64,000 nucleotides of DNA, taken from Mesorhizobium sp. BR1-1-16 (GTDB lineage: Bacteria > Pseudomonadota > Alphaproteobacteria > Rhizobiales > Kaistiaceae). The stretch covers positions 176,492-240,491 of the forward strand of contig NZ_JAIUIE010000007.1 of the NCBI RefSeq assembly GCF_020165495.1, written 5' to 3'. The notes beneath the pieces were generated by a model. The model was given only the letters and a program-made list of their open reading frames with translations. It was not told the DNA's origin and searched no databases. Shown one piece after another: positions 8,181 through 19,178 of this stretch. The position numbers were made by a program, and so were the translations under genes. Every line of letters starts with the position of its first letter. The first letter of the stretch is position 1.

Positions 8181-8501
8181 TCAGTTGCCGCCGGTCCCCT
8201 CGCCGGTCCTTTTGGCGATCGCGTCACGCTCGAAGGCAATGTTCCAGTCGATCAGCTTCGACCAGAGGGCGCGGGCAAGATCAGGATCGAGCCCCGCCGC
8301 ACCGGCCCGCGCGGCGACATGGGCGAGCACCTCGTCCACGCGCGCCGGAACCAGCGCCTCATCGGGCGATGCCTTCAGCTCGGCCATGCGGCGGACATAG
8401 CCGAAACGGCTCGCCAGCAGGCCGATCAACGCGCCATCGAGCCGGTCGATCTCGGCGCGGATATCTTCCTTGGTCTCGCAGTCCTCGGGAGCCTTCGACA
8501 T
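8181..8501 (-). CDS. AroQ-class chorismate mutase
   Basis: A 106-residue all-helical AroQ-type chorismate mutase, which converts chorismate to prephenate for phenylalanine and tyrosine synthesis. The usual pattern is visible: an N-terminal helix with IRAEIDRLDGALIGLLASRFGYVRRMAELK supplying the catalytic Arg and Lys, then a VDEVLAHVAARA helix, and a C-terminal helix with LWSKLIDWNIAFE. ATG at 8501 was chosen over the in-frame GTG at 8516 because the longer form would overlap the end of gatA and lacks support. It lies 8 bp downstream of gatA, so it is probably read with gatCA. Related proteins include PchB-like isochorismate pyruvate lyases, but no siderophore genes are nearby. Confidence 0.85.
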   Translation of the reverse strand: MSKAPEDCETKEDIRAEIDRLDGALIGLLASRFGYVRRMAELKASPDEALVPARVDEVLAHVAARAGAAGLDPDLARALWSKLIDWNIAFERDAIAKRTGEGTGGN

Positions 8502-8509
8502 CACCGACC

Positions 8510-9994
8510 TCACCACCAGCGCACAGGCGTGAAGCTGCCCGCCGCATCTTCGACGACATGGGCGAGGCGGAACAGCGTTTCCTCCTCGAACGGCCGTCCG
8601 ATGAGCTGTAGACCGAGCGGCAGCCCGGCGCTGTCGAGGCCGCCCGGCACGGCGATGCCCGGCAAGCCCGCCATGTTCACGGTCACCGTGAACACGTCGT
8701 TCAGGTACATCTCGACAGGCGATGCCATCGCCATTTCCTGAAGCCCGAAGGCCGCGGAGGGCGTCGCCGGCGTCAGCACGGCATCGACGCCCGCCTCGAA
8801 GGCGATGTCGAAATCGCGCTTGATCAGTGTGCGGATCTTCTGCGCACGCACATAATAGGCGTCGTAATAGCCCGCCGAGAGCACATAAGTGCCGATCAGG
8901 ATGCGGCGCTTCACCTCGCGGCCGAAGCCCGCGGCGCGGGTGTTCTCGTACATCGAGATAATGTCGTCGCCCGGAACGCGAAGCCCGTAGCGGACGCCGT
9001 CATAGCGGGCGAGGTTGGACGAGGCCTCGGCCGGCGCCACGATGTAATAGGCCGGCAGCGCGTATTTCGTATGGGGCAGCGAGATGTCGACGATCTCGGC
9101 GCCAGCCTCCTTCAGCCAGGCAATGCCCTGCTGCCACAGCGCCTCGATCTCGGCCGGCATGCCGTCGAGCCTGTATTCGCGCGGGATGCCGATGCGGAGC
9201 CCCTTGACCGACTGGCCGATCGCCGCCTCGTAATCACCGACCGGCAGATCGACGGAGGTCGTGTCCTTCGGATCGACGGAGGCCATAGACTTCAACAAAA
9301 TGGCCGCATCGCGCACCGTGCGGGCGATCGGGCCGGCCTGATCGAGCGACGAGGCGAAGGCGGCAATGCCCCAGCGCGAGCACCGGCCATAGGTCGGCTT
9401 GATGCCGACCGTGCCGGTAAAGGCGGCCGGCTGGCGGATCGAGCCGCCGGTATCGGTGGCGGTGGCCCCCGCGCAGAGCCGCGCCGCGACGGCAGCAGCA
9501 GAGCCGCCCGACGAGCCGCCCGGCACCAGCGGCAGGTTCGAGCCCTCCTTGCGCCAGGGATTGGTCACCGGCCCGTAATAGGAGGTCTCGTTCGACGAGC
9601 CCATGGCGAATTCGTCCATGTTCAGCTTGCCGAGCATCACCGCACCGTCGGCCCACAGATTGGACGTGACGGTCGATTCGTAGGTCGGCTTGAAGCCGAA
9701 AAGGACATTGGACGCCGCCTGCGTATGGACGCCCTCCGTCGCGAAGAGGTCCTTGACGCCGATCGGCACGCCTTCAAGCGGCCGCTGCTCACCACTGGCA
9801 AGGCGCGCATCCGAGGCTTCGGCCATGGCAAGCGCCTGTTCAGGTGTCTCGACGATATAGGCGTTGAGCGCGCGCGCCGCCTCCATCGCCGCCAGATAGG
9901 CCTTGGTCAGCTCAACTGCGGAAAACGCCTTGGTGGCGAGACCGTCGCGGATCTCGGCGATGGAAAGGCTGGTCAGGTCGGCGGCACGGGTCAT
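8510..9994 (-). CDS. gatA: Aspartyl/glutamyl-tRNA amidotransferase subunit A
   Basis: GatA is the glutaminase/amidase subunit of the GatCAB complex, which converts Glu-tRNA(Gln) and Asp-tRNA(Asn) to the amidated forms. This 494-residue protein has the amidase signature: the Lys in [13 protein letters not shown] (about residue 77), the Ser-cis-Ser region [17 protein letters not shown] and the [13 protein letters not shown] segment, giving a complete Ser-Ser-Lys triad. Length is normal. gatC lies upstream on the same strand, 71 bp away; gatB is not in the window, as is often the case in this group. Confidence 0.97.
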   Translation of the reverse strand: MTRAADLTSLSIAEIRDGLATKAFSAVELTKAYLAAMEAARALNAYIVETPEQALAMAEASDARLASGEQRPLEGVPIGVKDLFATEGVHTQAASNVLFGFKPTYESTVTSNLWADGAVMLGKLNMDEFAMGSSNETSYYGPVTNPWRKEGSNLPLVPGGSSGGSAAAVAARLCAGATATDTGGSIRQPAAFTGTVGIKPTYGRCSRWGIAAFASSLDQAGPIARTVRDAAILLKSMASVDPKDTTSVDLPVGDYEAAIGQSVKGLRIGIPREYRLDGMPAEIEALWQQGIAWLKEAGAEIVDISLPHTKYALPAYYIVAPAEASSNLARYDGVRYGLRVPGDDIISMYENTRAAGFGREVKRRILIGTYVLSAGYYDAYYVRAQKIRTLIKRDFDIAFEAGVDAVLTPATPSAAFGLQEMAMASPVEMYLNDVFTVTVNMAGLPGIAVPGGLDSAGLPLGLQLIGRPFEEETLFRLAHVVEDAAGSFTPVRWW

Positions 9995-10065
9995 CGGATT
10001 CTCGCGTCAGAAGGCGTCGGATGCTGGGATCGAAACGGCGCGCGAACGTCGCGCTGCGGGCGTTG

Positions 10066-10353
10066 TCACTCGATGACCTTGGGCACCATGAAGAAATCAT
10101 CGTCGGACGCCGGCGCATTGGCGACGACCTTCTCGGCATAAAAGCCGTCGGTGACCACGTCTTCGCGCATCTTCATCACCTGCGCCACCACGGAGGTGAG
10201 CGGCTCGACGTCGCTGACATCGACTTCGTTCAATTGTTCCGCGAAGCCGAGGATCGCATTGATCTCGGACTGGAAGGCGACGGCCTCCTCCTCCGATATG
10301 GCAATGCGGGCGAGACGCGCGACGCGCTTCACGGTGGCGATGTCGACGGACAT
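10066..10353 (-). CDS. gatC: Aspartyl/glutamyl-tRNA amidotransferase subunit C
   Basis: A 95-residue GatC, the small stabilising subunit of GatCAB that wraps around the GatA/GatB interface. It shows the usual start [23 protein letters not shown], a central helix [25 protein letters not shown], and the conserved end FMVPKVIE. It is the first gene of a gatC-gatA-chorismate mutase run on the minus strand and is divergent from dinB. Confidence 0.96.
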   Translation of the reverse strand: MSVDIATVKRVARLARIAISEEEAVAFQSEINAILGFAEQLNEVDVSDVEPLTSVVAQVMKMREDVVTDGFYAEKVVANAPASDDDFFMVPKVIE

Positions 10354-10499
10354 GGCGGAATCCTTCGGAACAGCAGGCGGATCGGCCGGCGGGCGGCCGC
10401 TGCTCGCTATATCATCGCGCCTCGCCGCGCCGCAACCAAGCGCGGCAAAAGCCGTCGATTGTCCTGCGATTGCCGTTTGGATAGGCTGGCCTCAATCCG

Positions 10500-11780
10500 A
10501 TGAACACCCTCGCCGCCCCGAGCCCAGGTTTCTGCCGCGACTGCATGGCGCCTGCCGGCAGCGGCCGGCGCTGCCCGGCCTGCGGCAGTCCACGCATCGC
10601 CGCGCATCCGGAACTTTACGAACTCGCCATCGCCCATGTCGATTGCGACGCCTTCTATGCCTCGATCGAGAAGCGCGATAATCCCGATCTCCGCGACGTC
10701 CCCGTGATCATTGGCGGCGCCCGGCGCGGCGTCGTTTCCACCGCCTGCTATATCGCCCGGATCCGCGGCGTGCGCTCGGCGATGCCGATGTTCCAGGCGC
10801 TGAAGCTCTGCCCGGATGCCGTCGTCATCAGGCCAAACATGGAGAAATATGTCGCTGTCGGACGCGAGATTCGCGAACGCATGCTGGCGATGACGCCTCT
10901 GGTCGAGCCGATCTCGATCGACGAAGCCTTCCTCGATCTCTCGGGCACCGCGCGACTGCATGGCGCCGCGCCGGCCGTGCAACTCGCCCGCTTCGCGCGC
11001 AGCATCCAGAATGAGGTCGGCATCACGATTTCAGTCGGACTCTCCTTCAACAAGTTTCTCGCCAAGATCGCCTCCGACCAGGACAAGCCGCGCGGCTATT
11101 CGATCATCGGCCGCGCCGAGGCGATCTCCTTCCTGGCACCGCAGAAAGTCGGCCTGATCTGGGGCGTCGGCAAGGCATTCGAGCAGAAGCTCGCCGCCGA
11201 CGGCATTCGTACGATCGGCCAGATCCAGGCGATGGAGGAAACCGAACTCGCCCGCCGCTATGGCTCGATGGGTCTGCGGCTGGCGCGGCTATCGCATGCC
11301 GATGACCGCCGCGCCGTCGATCCGCGTCATGACGCCAAATCGATCGGTGCCGAGACGACGTTCAACACCGACATGGCGAGCCTTGCCGAACTTCGGCCCG
11401 TGCTCCGCCATCTGTGCGAAAAGGCCGCCGGCAGGCTGAAGCGCGCCAACCTGGCGGCCCACACGGTCACGCTCAAGCTGAAGACGGCGGATTTCAAGCT
11501 GCGGACGCGGGCGCGCCAGTTGGCCGACCCCTCTCGCCTTGCCGACCGTATCTTCCGCACCGCCGAGGAACTCCTGGCCCGTGAGATCGACGGGACGCCC
11601 TTTCGCCTCCTCGGGGTCCAGTTGTCGCATTTCGAAGATCCGGCTCTCGCTGATCCCGACGATCTGCTCGATCCGGCAGCCGCCAAGCGTGCTGCTGCGG
11701 AAGCCGCGATCGACAAGGTGCGGGAGCGCTTTGGCAAAACCGCGGTCGAGCATGGCATCACCTTCAGACGCGACGACTGA
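10500..11780 (+). CDS. dinB: DNA polymerase IV with N-terminal Cys4 zinc-ribbon-like extension
   Basis: A Y-family translesion polymerase (426 residues). Catalytic motifs are intact: [12 protein letters not shown] (metal-binding Asp, about residue 47) and [11 protein letters not shown] (Asp-Glu, about 140). Thumb and little-finger domains follow. Before the polymerase domain is a roughly 35-residue extension with two CxxC pairs (CRDC and CPAC), a likely zinc ribbon that is frequent in alphaproteobacterial DinB. I looked for an alphaproteobacterial SOS box (GAAC-N7-GAAC or GTTC-N7-GTTC) in the 146 bp upstream and found none. Confidence 0.95.
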   Translation: MNTLAAPSPGFCRDCMAPAGSGRRCPACGSPRIAAHPELYELAIAHVDCDAFYASIEKRDNPDLRDVPVIIGGARRGVVSTACYIARIRGVRSAMPMFQALKLCPDAVVIRPNMEKYVAVGREIRERMLAMTPLVEPISIDEAFLDLSGTARLHGAAPAVQLARFARSIQNEVGITISVGLSFNKFLAKIASDQDKPRGYSIIGRAEAISFLAPQKVGLIWGVGKAFEQKLAADGIRTIGQIQAMEETELARRYGSMGLRLARLSHADDRRAVDPRHDAKSIGAETTFNTDMASLAELRPVLRHLCEKAAGRLKRANLAAHTVTLKLKTADFKLRTRARQLADPSRLADRIFRTAEELLAREIDGTPFRLLGVQLSHFEDPALADPDDLLDPAAAKRAAAEAAIDKVRERFGKTAVEHGITFRRDD

Positions 11781-11813
11781 AGGCCGGGGCCAGACCCGCG
11801 CGGGAGCGCAGTC

Positions 11814-12404
11814 CTAATCCTCGAAATGAATGTTCTGGGCGACGCGATGACCATCGTCGACGACCGGCTGCGTGCTCAGCACCAGAACCTCGGCCGTCGC
11901 ATCGGCAGGCGTTGTGACGCGATGCGGTTTCGATGTCGAGAAGTGCAGCGAGTCGCCGGACTGGAGTTCGTAGATGACCCCGTCGATCACATAACGAACC
12001 GTTCCATTCAGCACATAGACGATCATCTCGCCATCATAGGAGAAGACCTTCGACCGCAACGCGGACGGGAAGAACAGCTTGACAGCGCTCAGCAATTGGT
12101 TGGGGAAACTCGTGGAGAGGCGCTCATAGCAGCCCGCCTCGTCCTTGATCTGGTGCGCTATCCGCCCCTCGCGGCGCGACACGGAGATCGGGAGATCTGA
12201 TTCCTGCAACAGCCCGCTGACGGTCGTCTCCAGGGCCTGCGCGATCTGGGCGAGCGAGGCCAGCGAGGGCTTGGTGATGTTGCGCTCGACCTGGCTCAGA
12301 AAGCCGACCGAAAGGCGGGTGATCGCCGCCACGCGCTCAAGCGTCAGGCGCCGCTGGCGCCGGGCATCGCGAATGCGCTTCCCAAGTTTCATTTGGTCAG
12401 TCAT
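11814..12404 (-). CDS. XRE-family transcriptional regulator with C-terminal cupin
   Basis: A 196-residue regulator with an N-terminal XRE helix-turn-helix (about residues 8-62; RDARRQRRLTLERVAAITRLSVGFLSQVERNITKPSLASL) and a C-terminal cupin (about 115-185; VFSYDGEMIVYVLNGTVRYVIDGVIYELQSGDSLHF). This arrangement is that of PuuR/SutR-like repressors, which sense small metabolites through the cupin. It stands alone between the convergent dinB gene and a 273-bp gap before eno; its regulon is not evident. No palindromic operator was convincing upstream. Confidence 0.88.
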   Translation of the reverse strand: MTDQMKLGKRIRDARRQRRLTLERVAAITRLSVGFLSQVERNITKPSLASLAQIAQALETTVSGLLQESDLPISVSRREGRIAHQIKDEAGCYERLSTSFPNQLLSAVKLFFPSALRSKVFSYDGEMIVYVLNGTVRYVIDGVIYELQSGDSLHFSTSKPHRVTTPADATAEVLVLSTQPVVDDGHRVAQNIHFED

Positions 12405-12637
12405 TCAGGGGCGCCCTCGACGGCGCACACTGATAGATTATTGACCGCCACGAGCCCATACGGCATCGATCGCTCGGTCGAGGGTCAAAAACGCCCGTGG
12501 CAGCACGTTATCTCGCTGCCATCCAGCGGGTGATGACACGACGGCGCCCCCGAAAATCCGGCCCGCAGCCCGCTGAATCGTTTTCAAGATTAAGGACCGG
12601 CCGTCAACTTGTCACCAGCCGGGATCGCAACGCGAGC

Positions 12638-12662
12638 GGCCGCGGGCTCGACGCCCGCGGCC
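12638..12662 (-). terminator. Strong hairpin 15 bp after eno
   Basis: GGCCGCGGGC and GCCCGCGGCC form a perfect 10-bp stem with a 5-base loop, just past the eno stop codon. No T-run follows on the minus strand, so it may act as an mRNA 3' stabiliser or a T-poor terminator. The rest of 12405-12677 shows nothing clear. Confidence 0.5.
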
Positions 12663-12677
12663 TTCGTCAATAATCTC

Positions 12678-13955
<1,278 letters not shown>

Positions 13956-14064
13956 TCAAGGGTCCTTCTTGAGCGCGGCAGAGGCTGAGGATCAGCTTCT
14001 AGCGCGGCATGCCGGCCCGCGAAAGTCATCGCGCGAGAAAAGGGACCGGCGTCGTTGCCGCTAC

Positions 14065-14082
14065 CACCGCCGCATGGCGGTG
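14065..14082 (-). terminator. Stem-loop after pssA
   Basis: CACCGCC and GGCGGTG pair as a 7-bp stem with a GCAT loop, 23 bp beyond the pssA stop. No T-run follows. It is a candidate end of the psd-pssA transcript. Confidence 0.35.
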
Positions 14083-14104
14083 CCGTGACGCCTGCTTCGA
14101 TCGC

Positions 14105-14938
14105 TCAGAGATCAGCCGGCTCGCCCTCGCGCCCCGCTGCCCTGTCCTGCGCCTCGAGCCGCCGGAACTGGCGCCAACCGAGCGGCAACGCGATGAGATA
14201 GGCCGTCGCGCCGGCCGCCAGCACATGCCAAGGATAACTCAGCAGCGACGCCGCCGCGACGACCACGAGGACGAACAGCGGCAGCACGACATTGCGCGGC
14301 ACCCGCGCGCCCATCTTCTTGCCCGACCAAGTCGGCAGGCGGCTCACCATCAGGAGGCCGACCGCGACCGTATAGAGAAACACGATCGGAACGCCGACCG
14401 CGCCGATCGGGATATCGAGATTTTCGAGATAGACCGGCAGCAGCACGATGAGCGCCCCTGCCGGCGCCGGAACGCCGGTGAAGAAATTGCCATGCCAGTC
14501 CGGCTTGGTCGGCCCATCAATGGCGACGTTGAAGCGCGCGAGGCGCAGCGCGGCGCAGATCGAGAACACCAGCGCCGCGATCCAGCCAAGCGAATGAACC
14601 TGATCGAGAGCCCAGACATAGAGAATGATCGCCGGGGCTACGCCGAAATTGACGAAATCAGCCAGCGAATCGAGCTCGGCGCCGAAGCGCGAGGTCGACC
14701 GCAGCAGCCGCGCGATCCGCCCGTCCACGGCATCGAGCACGGCCGCGATCACGATCATCGCGATCGCTTCGCCATAACGGCTCTCGATCGCCATCCGAAT
14801 GGCCGTCAGCCCGGCACAGAGGCTGAGCAGCGTCACCAGATTGGGCAGGATCATCCGGATCGGGATCTGGCGCACCTGCCGCAGACGCGGCCGATTGCTG
14901 CTTTCATCCGGATCGAATGGCGGAAAGATCGTTTCCAT
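14105..14938 (-). CDS. pssA: CDP-diacylglycerol-serine O-phosphatidyltransferase
   Basis: PssA makes phosphatidylserine from CDP-diacylglycerol and serine at the inner membrane; Psd then decarboxylates it to phosphatidylethanolamine. This 277-residue membrane protein contains the complete CDP-alcohol phosphotransferase motif, DAVDGRIARLL followed by FGAELDSLADFV, and about seven to eight hydrophobic segments. The ATG at 14938 shares its A with the TGA stop of psd (TGATG), so the two are translationally coupled and form a psd-pssA operon, as in rhizobia. It is the type II (membrane) PssA. Confidence 0.96.
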   Translation of the reverse strand: METIFPPFDPDESSNRPRLRQVRQIPIRMILPNLVTLLSLCAGLTAIRMAIESRYGEAIAMIVIAAVLDAVDGRIARLLRSTSRFGAELDSLADFVNFGVAPAIILYVWALDQVHSLGWIAALVFSICAALRLARFNVAIDGPTKPDWHGNFFTGVPAPAGALIVLLPVYLENLDIPIGAVGVPIVFLYTVAVGLLMVSRLPTWSGKKMGARVPRNVVLPLFVLVVVAAASLLSYPWHVLAAGATAYLIALPLGWRQFRRLEAQDRAAGREGEPADL

Positions 14939-15636
14939 CAATCGACCCTGACGGTTCGATCAGCCGCGGCCCCGAAGCGAGCCAGCACCGTCTCGCCGCC
15001 GACGGCGATCTGGCCTTCCGCCACCAGCGGCGCATAGCCTTCGGGCAGATAGACATCGAGACGCGAACCGAAGCGGATCAGGCCGAAACGCTGACCGGCC
15101 GAGAGCGCCTCGCTTTCCCGCGTGAAACAGACGATGCGGCGCGCAACGAGGCCCGCGATCTGCACCACACCGACCGTGCCGTGCTCACCCTCGATCACGA
15201 GGCCGTTGCGCTCGTTATCCTCGCTCGCCTTGTCGAGCTCGGCATTCAGGAACCGGCCGGGCTTATAAGCGATCTTGCGGACACGGCCCGAAACGGGCGC
15301 ACGATTGATGTGGCAATTGAAGACGTTCATGAACACCGAAATGCGCATGCGCGGCAACGGGCCAAGCTCAAGCTCGGGCGGAGGCAGCGCCGGGCCGACC
15401 TGCGAAACCCGGCCGTCGGCGGGGCTGATCACGAGACCGGCTCCGAGCGGCGTGACGCGCGGCGGATCGCGGAAGAAATAGACGCACCACGCCGTGGCGA
15501 CCAGGCCGACCCAAAACAGCGGCCCCCAGAGCCAGCCGAGGAACAGCGCCAGGAACGCAAGGATCGCGATGAACGGATAGCCCTCGCGATGGATCGGTAC
15601 CAGGGATGCCCGGATCGATTTCAGCACAGAATCCAT
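14938..15636 (-). CDS. psd: Phosphatidylserine decarboxylase proenzyme (short type)
   Basis: A 232-residue proenzyme of the short Psd class, which cleaves itself to create a pyruvoyl cofactor and makes phosphatidylethanolamine at the inner membrane. Two N-terminal hydrophobic stretches (about residues 17-55) anchor it. [29 protein letters not shown] and the C-terminal [12 protein letters not shown] are family blocks; self-cleavage is expected at the Gly-Ser of RFGS. I chose ATG at 15636, which has AGGG before it and gives the usual length, over a start 14 residues upstream. It is first in an operon with pssA. Confidence 0.95.
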   Translation of the reverse strand: MDSVLKSIRASLVPIHREGYPFIAILAFLALFLGWLWGPLFWVGLVATAWCVYFFRDPPRVTPLGAGLVISPADGRVSQVGPALPPPELELGPLPRMRISVFMNVFNCHINRAPVSGRVRKIAYKPGRFLNAELDKASEDNERNGLVIEGEHGTVGVVQIAGLVARRIVCFTRESEALSAGQRFGLIRFGSRLDVYLPEGYAPLVAEGQIAVGGETVLARFGAAADRTVRVD

Positions 15637-15711
15637 GCTCGCCCTGTCTCTAGCCGCGTGATGGCCCCGATAAAACACGGATCGTCGAGGCTGTGAAGCC
15701 GCTGGCGGCGA

Positions 15712-17649
15712 TCAGACCACAGCCTCGAGCCCTGCCTTCGGGCCACGGACGACAAGCCCGAGCGTATCGCTCTCCTCGACCTGACGCAGCCGCTCCGCAG
15801 CCTCGGCGGCCTCGCGCTGGCGATTCCACATCGAGGCGTAGAGCCCGTCAGCCTTGATCAGCGCTTCGTGGCGACCGCGCTCGATGATCCGGCCGGCCTC
15901 GAGCACGATGATCTCGTCGGCATTCACCACCGTCGAAAGCCGGTGCGCGATGACGAGCGTCGTGCGGCCCTTGGAGACCCGATCGAGCGCGCCCTGGATC
16001 TCACGTTCGGTATGGGTATCGAGCGCGGATGTCGCTTCGTCGAGGACGAGGATCGGCGGCGCCTTCAAGATGGTGCGCGCAATGGCGACACGCTGCTTCT
16101 CGCCGCCCGACAGCTTCAACCCGCGCTCGCCCACCTCGGTATCATAGCCGTTCGGCAACGTCTCGATGAAGGGACCGATCTGCGCCATGGCGGCCGCCTC
16201 GCGAACTTCCTCTTCGGAGGCCGCCGGGCGGCCATAGCGGATGTTGTAGGCGAGCGTGTCGTTGAACAGCACCGTATCCTGCGGAACCATGCCGATCGCG
16301 GCGCGCACGCTTTTCTGCGTTACGTCGCGAATGTCGGTCCGGTCGATGGTGATGCGGCCGCCGGTAACGTCATAGAAGCGGAACAGCAGGCGCGAGATCG
16401 TCGATTTGCCGGCCCCGGATGGGCCGACGATGGCGACCGTCTTGCCCGCCGGCACCTCAAAACTGATGCCCTTCAGGATGGGCCGCTCGGCGTCATAATG
16501 GAATTCGACGTCCTCGAAGCGCACCGCACCATCGGAAACCACGAGTGGCGGCGCGTCCGGCCGGTCCTTGACCTCCTCCGGCACATCGAGGAGATCGAAC
16601 ATCGCTTCGACATCGGCGAGGCCCTGCTTCAGCTCGCGATAGATCGTCCCGATGAAGTTGAGCGGGAAGGAAAGCTGGATCAGCAGGGCATTGATCATGA
16701 CGAAATCGCCAAGCGACTGCGTCCCGTTCATGATCGCAAGTCCAGACAGGACCATGCAGGTCGTCATGCCGATGGTGAAGATAACCGTCTGACCGATATT
16801 GAGCCAGGCCAGCGACGTCCAGGTCTTGACCGAGGCCGCCTCATAGCGGGCGAGCGACACGTCATAGCGCGCCGACTCCATATCCTCGTTGCCGAAATAT
16901 TTCACCGTCTCGTAGTTGAGCAGCGAATCGACCGCCTTCGAGTTCGCCTCGGTGTCGGAAGCGTTCATGTCGCGGCGAAGCGCGATGCGCCAGTTGGAGG
17001 CGACCACGGTGAACCAGACATAGGCACCGATCGTCGCGATGATCACGCCGAGATAGGTCAGGTTGAACTGCCAGGCGATGATGATCGCGGCCAGCAGGAA
17101 TTCGAGCAGCGTCGGCAGCGTGTTGAGGATTATGTGGTCGACGATCGCGTCGACACCCTTCATGCCGTGATCCATCGTCCGCGACAGCCCGCCGGTATGC
17201 CGCTGCAGGTGAAAGCGCAGCGACAGCCGGTGCATATGCACGAAGGAGCGGTGCCCAAGCTTGCGGATCGCGTGCTCGCTGACGCGGGCAAAAAGGGCAT
17301 CGCGCAGCTGGTTGAACAGATTGAGGAGAATGCGGCCGGTGCCATAGGCGACCACAAGCATGATCGGAACGGTCACGAGCGCCGCGACGCCTGCAACGGC
17401 GGCGCCTGCGGGCTGCGATCCGCTCAGCGCATTCGTTGCCCATTTGTAGAAGAAGGGTACGAACACCGTGATGACCTTGGCGATCGCCAGGACGACCAGC
17501 GCGCCGACGACGCGGACCTTCAGGTCAGGCCGATCATCCGGCCAGATATAGGGCCACAGCTGACGGACGGTATGGAGGGCCGAGCGCTCGTCGGCCTGCT
17601 TCTTCTGCGGTGCCGTCGGTTCGGCACTCGTGCTGGCGATTGTGGTCAC
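15712..17649 (-). CDS. Atm1/HMT1-type ABC exporter (fused membrane and ATPase domains)
   Basis: A 645-residue half-transporter with a six-helix membrane domain (about residues 45-340) followed by an ATPase domain. The nucleotide-binding motifs are GPSGAGKST (Walker A), LSGGEKQRVAIART (signature) and ILVLDEATSALDTHTE (Walker B). The membrane region contains family-typical blocks such as LHRLSLRFHLQRHTGGLSR and ETVKYFGNE, seen in Atm1-like exporters that move glutathione-linked sulfur or metal conjugates. GTG at 17649 is chosen because AAGGAG lies just before it; an ATG 17 codons upstream has no such site. Bacterial Atm1 proteins are linked to heavy-metal tolerance; the substrate here is unknown. 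Confidence 0.9.
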   Translation of the reverse strand: MTTIASTSAEPTAPQKKQADERSALHTVRQLWPYIWPDDRPDLKVRVVGALVVLAIAKVITVFVPFFYKWATNALSGSQPAGAAVAGVAALVTVPIMLVVAYGTGRILLNLFNQLRDALFARVSEHAIRKLGHRSFVHMHRLSLRFHLQRHTGGLSRTMDHGMKGVDAIVDHIILNTLPTLLEFLLAAIIIAWQFNLTYLGVIIATIGAYVWFTVVASNWRIALRRDMNASDTEANSKAVDSLLNYETVKYFGNEDMESARYDVSLARYEAASVKTWTSLAWLNIGQTVIFTIGMTTCMVLSGLAIMNGTQSLGDFVMINALLIQLSFPLNFIGTIYRELKQGLADVEAMFDLLDVPEEVKDRPDAPPLVVSDGAVRFEDVEFHYDAERPILKGISFEVPAGKTVAIVGPSGAGKSTISRLLFRFYDVTGGRITIDRTDIRDVTQKSVRAAIGMVPQDTVLFNDTLAYNIRYGRPAASEEEVREAAAMAQIGPFIETLPNGYDTEVGERGLKLSGGEKQRVAIARTILKAPPILVLDEATSALDTHTEREIQGALDRVSKGRTTLVIAHRLSTVVNADEIIVLEAGRIIERGRHEALIKADGLYASMWNRQREAAEAAERLRQVEESDTLGLVVRGPKAGLEAVV

Positions 17650-17776
17650 GCCCGTCTCCTTGTTGCGCGCATCGCGAAACGCGCAAAAGACCGCGCGCAT
17701 CGCCTGATAGAACAGCGATGCGACAGTCGTTTGGGCGCCTCAGCGCGGTATCTTCAACCCAGATGGTATCGACCGG

Positions 17777-18952
17777 TCACTGCGTCCAGCGCGCATCGCC
17801 GGCGGGCAACACAAAAACCTGGCCCGGATAGATCCAGTTCGGATCGCGGATCTGGTCGTTGTTCGCCTCATAGATGGTCGAGAAGCGGACGCCCTGGCCA
17901 TAGAGCCGCTTGGAAATCGTCCACAGATTATCGCCGCGCCGGATAATGACGCTCTTTGGCGCCGGGACATTGCTGGCAGTTTCGACGCCCTCGGAGCCGC
18001 CGCCTTCGGTGGTGACCGCCATCAGCGTTGCAACATCGCCATTCTGCTCGAAGGGCACTTCGGCGCGGGCAAGCACATTGCCGTTCGCCTTGTCGATCCC
18101 GTCGGCGCGGATCGTATGCTTGCCAGTGCCGACGGCGCCCTTGGCCTCGATCTGCCAGCGTCCGTTCTCGTCGACCGTCGCATCGCCGACGACGACGCCG
18201 TCGACATAGATCCGCACCGTGCCGCCGATCGCCGCAGAGCCGGAGATGAACAGCTTGCCGTCCTGGAACTCGACGGCATCGACCGTCACATCCGGCTTGG
18301 CCGAGACCGCGCTGCCATCGGCCGCCTTGGTCGGGGCCGGAACCTGGATCACCTTGCTCGCTGCATCAGGTGAATTGAGCACCACCAGCGGCCCGGATTT
18401 CGGGTTTTCCGGAACGTCCACCGCGACGCTCTGTTCGGAGAGGGTCTCGGTCTTCTTGTCGGCCGATGTCGTGCGGATCGAAAGATCGTGCGAACCCGGG
18501 GCAAGCGGCTTGTCGGCGGTCAGTGCCCATTCGCCACGGTCATTGGCCGTGCCCTTGGCAATCGGCGTCGCGCCGTCCATCACCTCGACGGTCGAATTCG
18601 GCGGCGCGAGACCGGCCACCACCGCCTCGCCGGTCGGCTCGACGCGGACGACGTCGAAACTTGGTGCCGCAGGTGTGCTTGCTGCGGGCGCAGTCGCTTC
18701 GCCACCGGGGGCAGGATTGGCCGGCGCGGGCGCCGCGGCTGATGGCGCCGCAGTCGGGGCGGTGTCCTTCACCGCATCCTTGGCGGCATCCTTGGTGGCA
18801 GGGGCGACCACGGCAACGTCGACCGCCTGTTCGGGCTTTGGTCCCGGACGCGATGTCAGCGCGAAATAACCGCCGATGATCAGGATCACGACGACGATCA
18901 CTGCTGCGATGCGGCCCGTCCAGCTTTGCCCCGCCCTACCCTGTTCAGCCAT
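17777..18952 (-). CDS. Membrane-anchored Ig-like/LysM domain protein
   Basis: A 391-residue protein with a short cytoplasmic tail, one transmembrane helix (about residues 13-34, IAAVIVVVILIIGGYFALT), then a long Ala/Pro-rich linker. Two or three bacterial Ig-like/adhesion-type beta domains follow (for example DVVRVEPTGEAVVAGLAPPNSTVEV and VDAVEFQDGKLFISGSAAIGG). A C-terminal LysM domain (about 335-385, IIRRGDNLWTISKRLYG ... IYPGQVFVLP) should bind peptidoglycan. It is probably a periplasmic cell-wall-linked protein. Family members are common in Hyphomicrobiales, but I know of no defined role. The start at 18952 is preferred over 19033 because it places the helix near the N-terminus. Confidence 0.8.
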   Translation of the reverse strand: MAEQGRAGQSWTGRIAAVIVVVILIIGGYFALTSRPGPKPEQAVDVAVVAPATKDAAKDAVKDTAPTAAPSAAAPAPANPAPGGEATAPAASTPAAPSFDVVRVEPTGEAVVAGLAPPNSTVEVMDGATPIAKGTANDRGEWALTADKPLAPGSHDLSIRTTSADKKTETLSEQSVAVDVPENPKSGPLVVLNSPDAASKVIQVPAPTKAADGSAVSAKPDVTVDAVEFQDGKLFISGSAAIGGTVRIYVDGVVVGDATVDENGRWQIEAKGAVGTGKHTIRADGIDKANGNVLARAEVPFEQNGDVATLMAVTTEGGGSEGVETASNVPAPKSVIIRRGDNLWTISKRLYGQGVRFSTIYEANNDQIRDPNWIYPGQVFVLPAGDARWTQ

Positions 18953-19178
18953 CGACGATCGAACCTGCTTCCCCAATGACGGTGCACACGGCCCGTCGCC
19001 TACCGGCGCCACGCTCCTTTGCCGGCACGACATCGCGCCTGCGAAACGCAGCCTTTCAAAGGCCTGTTATACGCGCTTTCGTCCCGCTCACAAGGCGTTG
19101 AAATGGCGGAATTCCCTCGCCCGCCTGCGGCGCCCGCGGAACTTGACGGCCCTCTTTGCGGATGCGAGGAAGATCAAC

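Noticed and set aside
8181..8501. Isochorismate pyruvate lyase (PchB) as alternative to chorismate mutase
   Set aside because: PchB is of similar size and fold, but there are no salicylate or siderophore genes and the gene follows gatCA; chorismate mutase is the simpler reading.
10354..10499. SOS box upstream of dinB
   Set aside because: No GAAC-N7-GAAC or GTTC-N7-GTTC arrangement was found.
15868..17946. A 692-codon open frame on the plus strand
   Set aside because: It lies opposite the Atm1-type ABC exporter, whose motifs are complete on the minus strand; the plus-strand translation is low-complexity.
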